Shown: piece by piece, positions 63,864 to 64,000 of the stretch
Layout of the letters: every line of letters starts with the position of its first letter
Position numbering within the stretch: position 1 is the first letter of the stretch
From: Bradyrhizobium sp. CCGE-LA001
Lineage (GTDB): Bacteria > Pseudomonadota > Alphaproteobacteria > Rhizobiales > Xanthobacteraceae
NCBI RefSeq assembly: GCF_000296215.2
Contig: NZ_CP013949.1
Span: forward strand, 124,001-188,000
Reading direction: 5' to 3'
DNA length: 64,000 nucleotides
Program-made: the position numbers and the translations under genes
The notes under the pieces: generated by a model
Told to the model about the DNA's origin: nothing
Database searches by the model: none
Seen by the model: the letters and a program-made list of their open reading frames with translations, nothing else

Positions 63864-64000
63864 CTATGCGGCATAGGCGATAAAGCGCGGCGCCGAGAGC
63901 TTGTCAGGCGGCACTTGGACTCCCTTAAAGACAGTCTCTGCCCGAGACGCGCGCTTGCAATGCGGACACACGAAGAGGTGCGCGATGATGGGGGTCGGCT
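63864..64000 (-). CDS. 3' part of a hypothetical protein with a CxxC motif (cut by window end)
   Basis: On the minus strand, an open frame enters from the right edge and ends at a TAG at 63864-63866. It reads PTPIIAHLFVCPHCKRASRA and further to PPDKLSAPRFIAYAA. A CPHCK zinc-ribbon-like half-motif and sensible composition support a real small protein, whose start is outside the window. Confidence 0.5.
   Translation of the reverse strand, partial: PTPIIAHLFVCPHCKRASRAETVFKGVQVPPDKLSAPRFIAYAA

Overview
The window is a stretch of chromosome from a high-GC alphaproteobacterium, most likely Bradyrhizobium or a close relative in the Nitrobacteraceae. The basis is codon use, the gene set (dnaK-dnaJ-pmtA, hrcA-grpE-rph-rdgB-hemW, a CpaB-E pilus block, FzlA beside queG) and many mosaic palindromic intergenic repeats typical of that group. 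I see no prophage, insertion sequence, CRISPR array or classical defence island. Almost all of it is core and housekeeping genome.

Layout. 0-14 kb: a ribonuclease D, then genes of polyprenyl-phosphate sugar chemistry: a HAD/UbiA prenyltransferase (809-2131) and a co-directional uppP / DprE1-like / DprE2-like run (6267-9244). Together these could make polyprenyl-phospho-arabinose. Between them lie an MFS carrier, two small orphan genes, a tRNA-Leu(CAG) and an NDUFA9-like protein. FzlA (division), queG (tRNA modification), a thioesterase-like protein, an NTF2-like protein and a hydrolase follow. 14-20 kb: translation genes infC (ATT start), rpmI, rplT, pheS, pheT, with a secreted-protein gene lying against the direction of the operon between infC and rpmI. 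20-31 kb: TauE/SafE exporter, Tat-exported amine-oxidase-like flavoprotein, YiiX-like hydrolase, a CsoR/CopA copper module with a visible operator, a solitary NikR, a CysZ/EI24-like membrane protein, an EmrAB-type efflux pair and nth.

31-48 kb: DUF2244 protein, Ada-like methyltransferase, gpmA, dapB, DUF1330, pyrF, FMN reductase, pmtA, dnaJ, dnaK (with a heat-shock-type promoter), a secreted orphan, an exported nicotinamidase, grpE and hrcA, then rph, rdgB and hemW on the other strand, and a Tat-type lipoprotein of the penicillin-binding-protein-activator family. 48-64 kb: rsmI, yraN and gshB; cpaB-cpaC-cpaD-cpaE of a Tad-type pilus with a convergent TadD-like TPR lipoprotein and a PilZ protein, but no pilin, prepilin peptidase, CpaF ATPase or TadBC; a ComM/YifB ATPase; a hybrid histidine kinase; a secreted histidine phosphatase; an AI-2E/PerM-type membrane protein; and the 3' end of a small CxxC protein at the right edge.

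The main non-genic structure is a set of at least five families of long imperfect palindromic repeats in the intergenic gaps. Two copies supply the start region of genes (queG and hemW). The observations I rate highest are the arabinose-carrier gene set, repeat-derived starts, the ATT start of infC and the interrupted infC operon, the CsoR operator, the solitary NikR and the partial Tad locus. No undescribed system is evident.
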